Shown piece after piece: positions 33,047 to 41,059 of a DNA stretch of 42,330 bases. The translations under genes were made by a program, and so were the position numbers. Origin of the DNA: Caballeronia sp. dw_19 (lineage in GTDB: Bacteria; Pseudomonadota; Gammaproteobacteria; Burkholderiales; Burkholderiaceae). Each line of letters begins with the position of its first letter. The stretch's first letter is position 1. A model generated the notes under the pieces. The model saw only the letters and a list, made by a program, of their open reading frames with translations. It ran no database searches and had not been told where the DNA came from. The stretch is taken from contig NZ_JAAVUQ010000053.1 in assembly GCF_018449515.1 (NCBI RefSeq), positions 1 through 42,330 on the forward strand, given 5' to 3'.

Positions 33047-33825
33047 TTTCGTCCCAACAAACTCAACCCATACACCCCTGCCGCGAGGATCGTGATCCAG
33101 AAGCTTGTCGGCCAGTCGGTGTAATACGCCAGCGTCAATCCCAACCACGCCTGCACCAGCGCAAAAACCGCCGCGAGCAGTACGCCGGTCGATAGCCGCA
33201 TCGCCAGGTTTTGTGCCGCTGCGGCCGGTCCCACCATCAACGCGAAGACGAGCAAAACGCCCACTATCTGCGTCGATGCCGCCACCGCCAGCGCCGTGAT
33301 CGCGAGGAACAGGATGGACACGAGGCGCAGCGATACCCCTTTGGCTTCGGCCAATTCGGGTTGGAGCGAAGCGAACAACAACGGCCGCATGATGATCGCG
33401 AGCGCGCCGAGACTGACCACCGCGAGCCCGGCCAGCACCACGAGCGTGTCATGGTTCACGCCGAGCACGTTGCCGAACAGCAGCGCCGTTGCCTGACTCG
33501 CATACGCGGTGAAGAAGTGCAGGAACAGCAAGCCGAAGCCGAGCGACAACGTGAGGATCACGCCGATAGCGACATCGCGTCCGGTCAGCTTTTCGCCGAG
33601 CGCGCCCATGCCGATACCCGCCGCGAGCGTGAAGCCGATCATCCCCCAGAGCGGCGACATGCCGACCAGCACCGCGCCGGTCGCGCCGGTGAAACCCACG
33701 TGCGATAACGCGTGACCCGCAAAGGTCTGGCCGCGCAGCACGAGGAAGTAGCCGACCACGCCCGCGAGCACCGCGACAATCCCCGACGCCGCGAAGGCGT
33801 TTTGCATGAACTCGTATTCAAACAT
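33043..33825 (-). CDS. znuB: Zinc/manganese ABC transporter permease
   Basis: A 260-residue inner-membrane permease of the ABC-3 family (ZnuB/MntB/TroC). It has 8-9 hydrophobic helices, starting MFEYEFMQNAFAASGIVAVL, with GQTFAGHALSHVGFTGATGA as the conserved N-terminal loop, GNVLGVNHDTLVVLAGLAVV in the middle and MVGPAAAAQNLAMRLSTG near the end. The start overlaps the ATPase gene by eight bases, so the two are translationally linked. The metal cannot be read from the permease. Its stop shares an ATGA with the antitoxin remnant downstream. Confidence 0.9.
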   Translation of the reverse strand: MFEYEFMQNAFAASGIVAVLAGVVGYFLVLRGQTFAGHALSHVGFTGATGAVLVGMSPLWGMIGFTLAAGIGMGALGEKLTGRDVAIGVILTLSLGFGLLFLHFFTAYASQATALLFGNVLGVNHDTLVVLAGLAVVSLGALAIIMRPLLFASLQPELAEAKGVSLRLVSILFLAITALAVAASTQIVGVLLVFALMVGPAAAAQNLAMRLSTGVLLAAVFALVQAWLGLTLAYYTDWPTSFWITILAAGVYGLSLLGRK

Positions 33826-34717
33826 CGTGGGAATGCGTTCCGGTGTGGTGGTGAGCGTGACTGTGATCGTGGTCGTGGTCGTGGGAATGTCCGTTCGGAC
33901 CGTCCTCGTGCGCGTGGTCGAGCTTGTCGACTTCCACGTCGCCGGCCATCACGAAGATGCGGCCGTTCACGCGCATCACGTCAATCGGCGATCCATATAG
34001 CTGCGATAAAACCGGCTTCGTGATGACTTCATCGATCGTACCGAGCGCCGCGCGCCCATTGCCGAGATACAGCACCCGGTCGATGGAGTTCAGCAGCGGG
34101 TTGAGCTCGTGCGCCGAGAACAGCACGGTAATGCCGAGTTCGCGCTGCACGCTCCGCACGAGATCGACCACGCCGGTTTGATGTCGCGGATCGAGACTGA
34201 TCAGGGGTTCATCGAGGAGCAGGAGTTTGGGGTCGCCGAGCAGGCATTGTGCGAGCAGCAAACGCTGCCGTTCTCCGCCCGACAACTCTGATAACGGCCG
34301 CATGGCGAGCGAGCGTCCACCGACCAGATCGAGTACGCGATCGACATCGGCACGCGCCGCGGCGCTTGCGCGCGGCAGGCCCCAGCGATGACCATCGGCG
34401 GCCATGGCGATGAAGTCGCGGCCGCGCAGATGCCGGCCGGCAAGACCGCTGCGCGTTTGCGGCATGTAGCCAACGGACGGATTACCCCGCACGACCGCCG
34501 CGCCGTTCACGCGTATCGTTCCCTTCGATAACGGCAGCAACCCCAGCATCGCGCGCATCAGCGTGGTCTTGCCGGCGCCGTTCGGACCCAGCACGCCGAT
34601 AAACTCGCCCGCCGCCACGCTGAAGCTGGCGTCCTTCAGGATCGATCGTCCGCCAAGTTCGAGCGCAACGTGCTCGACTTCCAGCGCACCGGCTTTACCT
34701 CGTGTGGAACCCGTCAT
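33818..34717 (-). CDS. znuC: Zinc/manganese ABC transporter ATP-binding protein with His-rich tail
   Basis: A 299-residue ABC ATPase. Walker A is GPNGAGKTTLMRAMLG, Q-loop GYMPQTRSGL, signature LSELSGGERQRLLLAQCL, Walker B KLLLLDEPLISLD, and the switch His lies in LFSAHELNPLL. The ATPase core ends near residue 265. The last 33 residues hold 13 His, mostly alternating with Asp or Ser (HSHDHDHDHSHAHHH), which could bind zinc at the cytoplasmic face. Such tails occur in some zinc transporters, though a cytoplasmic ATPase is not the usual place. It lies 43 bases after the binding-protein gene and overlaps the permease gene. Confidence 0.92.
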   Translation of the reverse strand: MTGSTRGKAGALEVEHVALELGGRSILKDASFSVAAGEFIGVLGPNGAGKTTLMRAMLGLLPLSKGTIRVNGAAVVRGNPSVGYMPQTRSGLAGRHLRGRDFIAMAADGHRWGLPRASAAARADVDRVLDLVGGRSLAMRPLSELSGGERQRLLLAQCLLGDPKLLLLDEPLISLDPRHQTGVVDLVRSVQRELGITVLFSAHELNPLLNSIDRVLYLGNGRAALGTIDEVITKPVLSQLYGSPIDVMRVNGRIFVMAGDVEVDKLDHAHEDGPNGHSHDHDHDHSHAHHHTGTHSHDV

Positions 34718-34760
34718 TGCAACGCGCCTGCAAGCGCGAACGTCCTATTGCCACATCCCG

Positions 34761-35657
34761 TCATTGTGTCTTTCCCTGCAGCGCAACCGACAACGCGTCG
34801 AGCTGCGACGTCATCCATGTCTGGAAGGTCTTGCCGGCGGGCAGCGTCTCGGTGACGCTGATGCTCGGCACGTGTGAATCGTGGGCCACTTTCAACATGC
34901 GCTTCGTGAGTGCTTCCGTCGCCTGACTGTTATAGATCAGCACGTGCACGCGACGCTCGCGCAGATCTTTTTCGAACGCGGCGATATCCGTTGCGCTCGG
35001 TTCCGTGTCGTTCATCGCGGCCAGCTGGAAGCGGTTATTGCGCATGTCGAGGCCGATCGCGTCCGACATATAACCGAACACCGGTTCCGTCGCTGTCACG
35101 GGTACACCCTTATATTGGCTCTTGAGCGCGGCAACCTTGTCGTCGATGGGTTTCACCGATGCCAGGAACGTCGCCAGACGCGCGTCGTAGTCACCCTTGT
35201 GCGCCGGGTCCGCCTGGACCAGATAGTCGCTCACCGCTTTCGCCACCGTCGGCATGGTCGCCGGGTCGTACCAGAGATGCGGATTATCGCCGGATTTCCT
35301 GCCCATCAGTTGCGCCGCGACGATAGTCGTGCGCCCCTTGCCCTTCGATGCCGACAGCAGCTTGTCCATCCACGGATCGTAGTCGGCGCCGTTATACACG
35401 ACAAGCGCCGCATTCTGCAACGCGCGCGCGGTCTTCGGGCTGGCTTCGAACAGATGCGGATCTTCGTCGGGGTTGCTCAGGATGCTCGTCACCTGGACAT
35501 GATTGCCGCCGAGCTGGCGCACGACATCGCCGTAGAAATTCTCGGCCGCGACCACCGGCACCACGCCTGTGGACGCCGTTTGCGCCGTGGCTGTGCCGCA
35601 CAAGCTGGCAGATAAAAGGGCGGCGCAGCTCAGGATGACGGCGGCAAGTTTGCTCAT
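34761..35657 (-). CDS. znuA: Metal-binding periplasmic protein of the ABC importer (cluster 9, ZnuA/TroA-like)
   Basis: A 298-residue binding protein. A Sec signal ends around TATAQ (residues 22-26). Probable ligands are H68 (SNPDEDPHLFEASP), H127 (SGDNPHLWYDP), E191 (TATEPVFGYMSDAIGL) and an acidic residue, possibly E270, in SVTETLPAGKTFQ. ZnuA proteins use His at the third position and carry a His-rich loop; this one has Glu and no such loop, which is nearer the PsaA/MntC manganese type. Metal preference is therefore uncertain and the symbol tentative. It is the first gene of the unit and starts about 125 bases from the operator-like dyad at 35781. Confidence 0.85.
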   Translation of the reverse strand: MSKLAAVILSCAALLSASLCGTATAQTASTGVVPVVAAENFYGDVVRQLGGNHVQVTSILSNPDEDPHLFEASPKTARALQNAALVVYNGADYDPWMDKLLSASKGKGRTTIVAAQLMGRKSGDNPHLWYDPATMPTVAKAVSDYLVQADPAHKGDYDARLATFLASVKPIDDKVAALKSQYKGVPVTATEPVFGYMSDAIGLDMRNNRFQLAAMNDTEPSATDIAAFEKDLRERRVHVLIYNSQATEALTKRMLKVAHDSHVPSISVTETLPAGKTFQTWMTSQLDALSVALQGKTQ

Positions 35658-36085
35658 GGTGTTTCCTGGAATAAGGGTGGATAGAGGCTGACGGTGTGCG
35701 TAGCGTCCGCGTTCTGCATGCCCACTGTGCAGGCGTGACTGCCGGCGTGACCTTCTCGGCTACGCCCGTTCGAATCGATCGTGATGATATAACGTATCAC
35801 TGCATTTTGCATCCACTGACGTATTACGAAAGCCTATCCGGGCCTTGTTCCAGACACTCGCCCATAACCCGCAAACCCGCGCCGGTTGGGGTTTTCCCGC
35901 AGTTTTGAGGTGCTTTGCGCGCCGCAGCATCGAAACATGGCGGCGTGCCTTGACACCGCCTCACACCTCACCGATCATTCGACCAAACAGAGAGCAATTG
36001 ATCGCGCATAGAGCGTTCGCTCACTATCGCGTGTTTCAAGTGTGCAATTTCAAGTAGCCGAATCAGAGACGAACCGGAGACAACC
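35658..36085. other. Divergent regulatory region, metal importer-polyol operon
   Basis: This 428-base stretch has no gene. Toward the metal importer it holds a Zur-like dyad (35781-35800). Toward the polyol operon it holds a GAGCG-TT-CGCTC dyad (36011-36022) and a direct repeat TTTCAAG (36034-36040, 36048-36054; 14-base period), either of which could be a regulator site. No regulator gene of the polyol operon lies in the window. Confidence 0.5.
35781..35800 (-). promoter_or_regulatory. Zur-like A/T-rich dyad upstream of the metal importer
   Basis: GTGATGATATAACGTATCAC contains TGATA and TATCA as perfect arms around TAACG, with outer GTGAT/ATCAC arms. A/T-rich dyads of this style, with a central TATAAC-like core, are typical of Zur/Fur-family sites before zinc-uptake genes. 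On the minus strand GTTATAT inside it could serve as -10. Assignment is inference. Confidence 0.45.
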
Positions 36086-36859
36086 GTGAGACTGCAGGAC
36101 AAGGTAGCAATCGTGACGGGTGCGGCAAGCGGGATTGGCGAAGCGGTCACGAAGCGATTTCTGGACGAAGGCGCGAAGGTCGTCGTCGTCGATCTGAAGG
36201 ACGAAACCGAGTTGGCGCAGCGTTTTGCGGACCACGCTGACCGCGTGCTGGCCATCAAGGCCGATGTCACGAAGCGCGAGGACCTGGAGCGCATTGTCGC
36301 GACCTCCGTCGATAAATTCGGCGGTATCGACATCCTGTTCAACAACGCGGCGCTCTTCGACATGCGCCCGATCCTCGACGAATCCTGGGACATCTTCGAC
36401 CGCCTCTTCTCGGTCAACGTGAAGGGCATGTTCTTCCTGATGCAACTCGTCGCGCAACGCATGGTGGAGCAGGGCCGTGGCGGCAAGATCGTGAACATGT
36501 CGTCGCAGGCCGGGCGTCGCGGCGAGGCGCTAGTTTCCCACTATTGCGCAACCAAAGCCGCCGTGATCAGCTACACGCAATCAGCCGCGCTGGGGCTCGC
36601 CCAGCATGGCATCAACGTGAACAGCATCGCACCAGGTGTTGTCGATACCCCGATGTGGGAGACGGTCGACGCGCTCTTCGCGAAGTACGAAAACCGCCCG
36701 CTGGGTGAGAAAAAACGGCTGGTTGGCGAGGCCGTGCCGCTCGGCCGCATGGGCCTGCCGAACGATTTGACGGGCGCGGCGCTGTTCCTCGTATCGGCGG
36801 ATTCGGACTACATCACGGCACAAACGCTGAACGTTGACGGCGGCAACTGGATGAGTTGA
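36086..36859 (+). CDS. smoS: Short-chain polyol dehydrogenase (sorbitol/L-iditol 2-dehydrogenase type)
   Basis: A 257-residue NAD-dependent SDR enzyme, probably oxidising D-sorbitol to D-fructose (also galactitol or L-iditol in relatives). Seen: the cofactor loop VTGAASGIGEAVTKRF, the adenine-binding Asp in VVVVDLKDE (NAD preference), NNAALFDMRPIL, NMSSQAGRRGE with the catalytic Ser, Tyr and Lys in SHYCATKAAV, and GINVNSIAPGVVDTPMW. The start is GTG 36086 with GGAG six bases upstream. It is first in a polyol operon; the binding-protein gene follows after 156 bases. Names follow the Rhodobacter smo genes; the true polyol is inferred from context. Confidence 0.9.
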   Translation: MRLQDKVAIVTGAASGIGEAVTKRFLDEGAKVVVVDLKDETELAQRFADHADRVLAIKADVTKREDLERIVATSVDKFGGIDILFNNAALFDMRPILDESWDIFDRLFSVNVKGMFFLMQLVAQRMVEQGRGGKIVNMSSQAGRRGEALVSHYCATKAAVISYTQSAALGLAQHGINVNSIAPGVVDTPMWETVDALFAKYENRPLGEKKRLVGEAVPLGRMGLPNDLTGAALFLVSADSDYITAQTLNVDGGNWMS

Positions 36860-37015
36860 CGGCGCGCGTTGCATGCGTGCATCAGGACGCCGTCGCAGGG
36901 AAGATCGCCAGTGAAGATCAATTAACGCAACACCTGTACTACCCGAGTATCGACTGCTTCAAGCAACGCCACGCAAGACCAGCGCCCGTGCTAACGATAA
37001 AGGAGACGAAACAAC

Positions 37016-38359
37016 ATGAAACGCGCCAACTTCACCCTCAAGACCCTACCGATGCGCTCGCTCGCATTCGCCGCATTCGCCGTCGCCGCGATTGCACCAA
37101 TTGCCGCGAAGGCCGCGACCGTGACGATCGCGACGCTCAACAACCCGGACATGATCGAGTTGAAGAAGTTGTCGCCGGCGTTCGAAAAAGCGAATCCGGA
37201 CATTCAACTGAAGTGGGTCATCCTCGAAGAAAACGTGCTGCGCCAGCGCGCCACCACCGACATCACCACGAACAGCGGCCAGTTCGACGTGATGGCGATC
37301 GGCACCTATGAAGCGCCGCAGTGGGGCAAGCGCGGCTGGCTCGCACCGATGACGAACCTGCCGGCCAATTACGATATCGACGACGTGGTGAAGACCGCCC
37401 GCGACGGCCTCTCGTATAACGGCCAGTTGTATGCGTTGCCGTTCTACGTCGAAAGCTCGATGACTTATTACCGCAAGGACCTGTTCGATGCCGCCGGCCT
37501 GAAGATGCCCGACCAGCCGACCTACGACCAGATCAAGCAATTCGCCGACAAGCTCACCGACAAATCCAAAGGCCAGTACGGCATCTGCTTGCGCGGCAAA
37601 GCGGGTTGGGGCGAGAACATGGCGTTTTTCTCAACCGTCGTGAATACGTTCGGCGGCCGCTGGTTCGACGAGAAATGGCAAGCACAGCTCAATACTCCGG
37701 AATGGCACAAGGCCCTCACGTTCTACTCGGACCTGCTGAAGAACGACGGCCCGCCGGGAGCCAGCTCGAACGGTTTCAACGAGAACCTGACGCTGATGTC
37801 GTCGGGCAAGTGCGCAATGTGGATCGACGCGACGGTGGCGGCGGGCATGTTGTACAACAAGGCACAGTCGCAAGTGGCTGACAAGATCGGCTTCGCGGCA
37901 GCACCGGTCGCGGTCACGCCGAAGGGCTCGCACTGGTTGTGGTCATGGTCGCTCGCGATTCCGAAGACCTCGAAGTCGCAGGACGCCGCGAAGAAGTTCG
38001 CGACGTGGGCTACGTCGAAGGAGTACATCGAACTGGTTGCCAAGGACGAAGGCTGGGCCTCGGTTCCCCCGGGCACACGCAAGTCGACCTACGCCAATCC
38101 GGAGTACAAGAAGGCGGCGCCGTTCGGCGACTTCGTGCTGAGCGCTATCGAATCGGCGAACCCGAACGATGCAACGCTGCAAAAGGTGCCGTACACCGGT
38201 GTCCAGTTCGTCGGGATTCCTGAATTCCAGTCGTTCGGAACCGTGGTTGGCCAGTCGATCGCCGGTGTGGTTGCCGGACAGACGACGGTCGATGCCGCGC
38301 TGACAGCCGGCAACGCTGCAGCGAATCGTGCCGTGAAGCAAGCCGGGTACCAGAAATAA
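37016..38359 (+). CDS. smoE: Polyol (sorbitol/mannitol) ABC transporter substrate-binding protein
   Basis: A 447-residue periplasmic sugar-alcohol-binding protein of the extracellular solute-binding family 1. The signal peptide ends at AAKA (residues 30-33). The mature start ATVTIATLNNPDMIELKKLS, plus LEENVLRQRATTDITTNSGQ, VMAIGTYEAPQWGKRGWLAP, YALPFYVESSMTYYRKDLF and WLWSWSLAIPKTSKSQDAAK match SmoE/MtlE proteins. AAGGAG lies ten bases before ATG 37016. The two permease genes follow after 107 bases; this spacing could allow higher expression of the binding protein than of the membrane parts. Confidence 0.92.
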   Translation: MKRANFTLKTLPMRSLAFAAFAVAAIAPIAAKAATVTIATLNNPDMIELKKLSPAFEKANPDIQLKWVILEENVLRQRATTDITTNSGQFDVMAIGTYEAPQWGKRGWLAPMTNLPANYDIDDVVKTARDGLSYNGQLYALPFYVESSMTYYRKDLFDAAGLKMPDQPTYDQIKQFADKLTDKSKGQYGICLRGKAGWGENMAFFSTVVNTFGGRWFDEKWQAQLNTPEWHKALTFYSDLLKNDGPPGASSNGFNENLTLMSSGKCAMWIDATVAAGMLYNKAQSQVADKIGFAAAPVAVTPKGSHWLWSWSLAIPKTSKSQDAAKKFATWATSKEYIELVAKDEGWASVPPGTRKSTYANPEYKKAAPFGDFVLSAIESANPNDATLQKVPYTGVQFVGIPEFQSFGTVVGQSIAGVVAGQTTVDAALTAGNAAANRAVKQAGYQK

Positions 38360-38466
38360 GGGCTCAAAGCAGCAACTTGTTGCGCCTAACGTAGGACAGC
38401 GGGCCGCGCCGCTTCTGTGAAGAAGCCTGGTGCGCGGCCTGCGCATCATCGAGAGGTGACACGATC

Positions 38467-39402
38467 ATGAGTCAACTTAATCCCCCCCTCACAGACGGTT
38501 ACGCGGAATCCGCCGCAGCGCGCGACAAGAAGCGCGCGAAGTCGGTCCGCTGGCTCATCATGCCGTCGACCGCTGTACTGTTCCTGTGGATGGCCATCCC
38601 GCTCGCGATGACCATCTGGTATTCGTTCTCGCGATACAACCTGCTCAACCCCGATGTCAAAGGGTTCGCCGGTCTCGATAACTATGAATTCCTGGCCACC
38701 GATCCGGCCTTCCTGCCGTCGATTGTTCATACGCTGACGCTGATTGGATCGGTGTTGCTGATTACCGTAATTGGCGGCGTGCTGCTTGCCGTGCTGTTCG
38801 ACCGCAAGTTCTATGGTCAGGGCATTGCGCGGCTGCTGGTCATTGCACCGTTCTTTGTCATGCCTACGGTCAGCGCGCTGATCTGGAAGAACATGATCTT
38901 GCATCCGGTGTATGGCCTGATCGCCGCGTTGATGCGGTCGTTGGGGCTTCAGCCGATCGATTGGTTTGGCGACTATCCACTCTTTGCTGTGATCGTGATT
39001 GTTGCGTGGCAGTGGCTGCCGTTCGCGTTCCTGATTCTCTTCACGGCGATCCAGTCGCTGGATCAGGAGCAAAAGGAAGCGGCGCGCATCGACGGTGCCG
39101 GCGCGTTCTCCATGTTCTTCTACATCACGCTGCCGCACTTGAAGCGCGCGATTGCCGTGGTGGTGATGATGGAAACCATTTTCCTGCTCTCCATCTTCGC
39201 TGAAATCTATACGACGACCGGCGGCGGCCCGGGCACCGCGACCACCATCCTGTCGTACCTGATCTACGCGCTCGGCTTGCAGCAATTCGACGTCGGCCTG
39301 GCTTCCGCCGGCGGCATTCTGGCGGTCGTGCTGGCGAACGTCGTTGCGTTCTTCCTGGTGCGCATGCTCTCGAAGAACCTGAAAGGGGAGTACGAATCAT
39401 GA
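38467..39402 (+). CDS. smoF: Polyol ABC transporter permease (MalF-type)
   Basis: A 311-residue inner-membrane permease with six to seven helices; the first lies in LIMPSTAVLFLWMAIPLAMT after a basic N-terminus. The EAA loop that docks on the ATPase is EAARIDGAGAFSMFFYITLP. MFFYITLPHLKRAIAVVVMM and TTTGGGPGTATTILSYLIY match SmoF/MtlF. It ends in ATGA, overlapping the second permease start by four bases. It partners smoG as a heterodimer. Confidence 0.93.
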   Translation: MSQLNPPLTDGYAESAAARDKKRAKSVRWLIMPSTAVLFLWMAIPLAMTIWYSFSRYNLLNPDVKGFAGLDNYEFLATDPAFLPSIVHTLTLIGSVLLITVIGGVLLAVLFDRKFYGQGIARLLVIAPFFVMPTVSALIWKNMILHPVYGLIAALMRSLGLQPIDWFGDYPLFAVIVIVAWQWLPFAFLILFTAIQSLDQEQKEAARIDGAGAFSMFFYITLPHLKRAIAVVVMMETIFLLSIFAEIYTTTGGGPGTATTILSYLIYALGLQQFDVGLASAGGILAVVLANVVAFFLVRMLSKNLKGEYES

Positions 39403-40247
39403 GCCATCCCGTTACCGCAACAACGTCCGTGCCGATCCTCGACACGCTCAAGCGCGGCGTGCTCGGTGTGATCGCGTGGCTGTTCGCGCTGCTGCTGTTT
39501 TTCCCGATCTTCTGGATGACCATCACGGCGTTCAAGACCGAGCAGCAGGCGTATTCGTCATCGCTGATTTTCACGCCCACGCTCGACAGTTTCCGCGAGG
39601 TGTTCGCGCGCAGTAATTACTTTGCGTTCGCGTGGAACTCTATCCTGATCTCGGTCGGCGTCACGGTGATCTGCTTGCTGTTCGCTGTGCCGTGCGCGTA
39701 CGCCATGGCGTTTTTCCCGACCAAGAAAACGCAGAAAGTGCTGCTGTGGATGCTCTCGACGAAGATGATGCCGTCGGTCGGCGTGCTCGTGCCGATCTAC
39801 CTGCTGTGGAAAAACACCGGCATGCTCGACACGGTGTGGGGTTTGATCGTCGTCTATACGCTGATCAACTTGCCGATCGCGGTCTGGATGTCCTACACGT
39901 ACTTCAACGAAATCCCGCGTGACATCCTGGAAGCCGGGCGTATAGACGGCGCGGCGACGTGGCAGGAAATCGTCTATCTGCTGATGCCGATGTCGCTACC
40001 CGGGCTTGCGTCCACCGCGTTGCTGCTCGTGATCCTTTCGTGGAACGAGGCGTTCTGGAGCATCAACTTGTCGAGTTCGAACGCGGCGCCGCTGACGGTG
40101 TTCATTGCGTCGTATTCGAGCCCGGAAGGTTTGTTCTGGGCCAAGCTCTCGGCGGCTTCACTGCTGGCCGTGGCGCCGATCCTGATTGTCGGCTGGTTAT
40201 CGCAGAAGCAACTGGTGCGCGGCCTGACCTTCGGCGCGGTGAAATGA
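39399..40247 (+). CDS. smoG: Polyol ABC transporter permease (MalG-type)
   Basis: A 282-residue second permease with six helices (first in GVIAWLFALLLFFPIFWMTI). The EAA loop is EAGRIDGAATWQEIVYLLMP, and FKTEQQAYSSSLIFTPTLDS, PTKKTQKVLLWMLSTKMMP and SWNEAFWSINLSSSNAAPLT match SmoG/MtlG. ATG 39399 overlaps the smoF stop in an ATGA, so the pair is coupled. The HAD gene starts 22 bases after its stop. Confidence 0.93.
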   Translation: MSHPVTATTSVPILDTLKRGVLGVIAWLFALLLFFPIFWMTITAFKTEQQAYSSSLIFTPTLDSFREVFARSNYFAFAWNSILISVGVTVICLLFAVPCAYAMAFFPTKKTQKVLLWMLSTKMMPSVGVLVPIYLLWKNTGMLDTVWGLIVVYTLINLPIAVWMSYTYFNEIPRDILEAGRIDGAATWQEIVYLLMPMSLPGLASTALLLVILSWNEAFWSINLSSSNAAPLTVFIASYSSPEGLFWAKLSAASLLAVAPILIVGWLSQKQLVRGLTFGAVK

Positions 40248-40269
40248 AGCTTAACCCGAGGTCGATCCA

Positions 40270-41010
40270 GTGAACCTGAACTTGTCCCAAGCCGGCGTAC
40301 CGGACGCGCTCGCTCCAGCCGATGTCCTCGACGGGCATCTGCTGATCTGCGACTGTGACGGCGTATTGATCGACAGCGAAGCGATTGCGGGACGTGTGCT
40401 CGTGCAGCAGATGGAGGCGCTCTGGCCCGGCGTGGATGCCGAGCCAATCGTCACGCCGCTGCTCGGGCTGCGGATCGAAACAGTGCTGCTGCGCACGGCC
40501 GAAGCGCTCGGCCGGACGCTCGATTCAGCCCAGATCGATGCAATCCGGGTGGTCGTTGAAGCCGCGGCCGTGGAAGGGCCGGCAGTCGACGGAATCGAGG
40601 CCGCGCTGGCCGCGATTTCCTTGCGCAAGGCCTGTGCGAGCAACAGCTTTACGTCGTATGTAGAAGCCGTGCTGAGCCGCACGGGCCTCGTGCGGTTTTT
40701 CGGCGAGCGTCTGTTTTGCGCCGATAAAGTACCAAACCCGAAACCCGCGCCCGACGTGTACCTCGCGGCGGCGCGGACCTTGCGGGTGGCGCCCGAACGC
40801 TGCGTGGTGGTCGAAGACAGCGTGACCGGCGTCACGGCGGCAGCGGCGGCGGGCATGACCGTGCTCGGTTTCGTGGGCGCCGGTCATGCAACTGAAGGAC
40901 AAATTGATGCGCTGAAACGTGCTGGCGCAAGTGTCGTGTTCGACGAGATGGGGCAACTCCCCGCGCTCGTTGGGCAGTGGCTGCAAAACGCAAGCTTCGA
41001 ACTGCCGTGA
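40270..41010 (+). CDS. HAD-superfamily phosphatase (subfamily IA) in the polyol operon
   Basis: A 246-residue haloacid-dehalogenase-type phosphatase. Motif I is ICDCDGVLIDSE (an Asp-x-Asp with the variant C-D-C-D start), the cap domain covers about residues 40-110, motif II is ACASNSF, and motif III/IV is KVPNPKPAPDVYLAAARTL with CVVVEDSVTGVTAAAAAGM. It resembles sugar-phosphate and phosphoglycolate phosphatases such as YfbT/YniC. The start is GTG 40270 with GAGG eight bases before. It lies between the permease and ATPase genes, so it very likely acts on a polyol or hexose phosphate; the substrate is not known. Confidence 0.88.
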   Translation: MNLNLSQAGVPDALAPADVLDGHLLICDCDGVLIDSEAIAGRVLVQQMEALWPGVDAEPIVTPLLGLRIETVLLRTAEALGRTLDSAQIDAIRVVVEAAAVEGPAVDGIEAALAAISLRKACASNSFTSYVEAVLSRTGLVRFFGERLFCADKVPNPKPAPDVYLAAARTLRVAPERCVVVEDSVTGVTAAAAAGMTVLGFVGAGHATEGQIDALKRAGASVVFDEMGQLPALVGQWLQNASFELP

Positions 41011-41059
41011 GCCTCTTGCTCGCAGAAAACGAAGCCAAGTTAAAGACGGAGACTCCATC

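Noticed and set aside
35658..36085. Possible riboswitch in the leader of the metal importer or polyol operon
   Set aside because: I could not recognise conserved elements of any known riboswitch class; only short dyads and repeats are visible.
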